6,219 bases of DNA from an uncultured Acidimicrobiaceae bacterium (lineage in GTDB: Bacteria; Actinomycetota; Acidimicrobiia; Acidimicrobiales; Ilumatobacteraceae). The position numbers were made by a program, and so were the translations under genes. The first letter of the stretch is position 1; every line of letters begins with the position of its first letter. Below the pieces are notes generated by a model, which was not told the origin of the DNA, made no database searches, and saw nothing but the letters and a program-made list of their open reading frames with translations. This document shows, one piece after another, positions 6,177 to 6,219 of the stretch. Location of the stretch: assembly GCA_903934195.1 (NCBI GenBank), contig CAIZMV010000263.1, positions 1 to 6,219 of the forward strand, in the 5' to 3' direction.

Positions 6177-6219
6177 CTATGACACTCGGGCGGCACTAGT
6201 GCCGACAACAACCCTTCTA
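6177..6219 (-). CDS. Possible C-terminal tail of an upstream gene (partial)
   Basis: One minus-strand frame from the right edge reads RRVVVGTSAARVS then TAG at 6179-6177. The stop sits 15 bases before the ATG of the 219-aa gene and overlaps its AGGGAG Shine-Dalgarno, a common operon arrangement. Thirteen codons are too few to identify a family or to prove coding. The alternative is that this stretch is the promoter region of the 219-aa gene, with the palindrome at 6191-6204 as an operator. Confidence 0.3.
   Translation of the reverse strand, partial: RRVVVGTSAARVS
6191..6204. repeat. 14-bp perfect palindrome upstream of the 219-aa gene
   Basis: CGGCACTAGTGCCG is identical to its reverse complement and lies 30 bases before the ATG of the 219-aa gene. 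A perfect palindrome without a spacer suits a dimeric regulator's operator more than an RNA hairpin. It may instead lie within the last codons of an upstream gene, reading Gly-Thr-Ser-Ala. Only one copy was noticed in the window. Confidence 0.4.

Noticed and set aside
5939..6211. A 90-codon minus-strand ORF over the start of the 219-aa gene
   Set aside because: It overlaps the better-supported 219-aa gene, which has a Shine-Dalgarno and tight operon spacing, and its residues show no family pattern.

Overview
The window looks like a chromosomal segment of an actinobacterium. MshC (mycothiol synthesis) and an NADP-type F420 reductase together point to Actinomycetota. The roughly balanced base composition and the style of the FabI and nitroreductase proteins suggest the class Acidimicrobiia (for example an aquatic Ilumatobacteraceae-type organism). 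That narrower placement is inference from remembered family sequences. No mobile element, CRISPR array, tRNA or rRNA was seen, and genes cover almost every base.

Layout. Minus-strand cluster A, read right to left, is npdG (2111-1434), mshC (1431-286) and a plsC-like acyltransferase that starts near 231 and runs off the left edge. Only 2 bases separate npdG from mshC. A 47-bp gap (2112-2158) separates this cluster from plus-strand cluster B: an InhA-type fabI (2159-2926) and a 665-aa DUF255/YyaL-type thioredoxin-fold protein (2923-4920), whose start overlaps the fabI stop as GTGA. Minus-strand cluster C, at the right, is an unrecognised 219-aa protein (6161-5502) followed 4 bases later by a nitroreductase (5497-4898). 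The nitroreductase end overlaps the DUF255 end by 23 bp. A possible 13-codon tail of another minus-strand gene lies at the right edge.

How the genes fit. Two themes recur: redox cofactor chemistry (mycothiol, F420/NADPH, a CxxC thioredoxin-like protein, an FMN nitroreductase) and membrane lipid synthesis (FabI elongation, PlsC acylation). Most products are housekeeping proteins of known families and I see no clear new defence or mobile system. The points most worth a second look are a MshC that keeps a CysRS-like zinc-site glutamate, a GAAA hairpin just before the SD-less mshC start, the fabI/DUF255 coupling, an alanine in FabI at the position of InhA Ser94, and the unknown gene paired with the nitroreductase.
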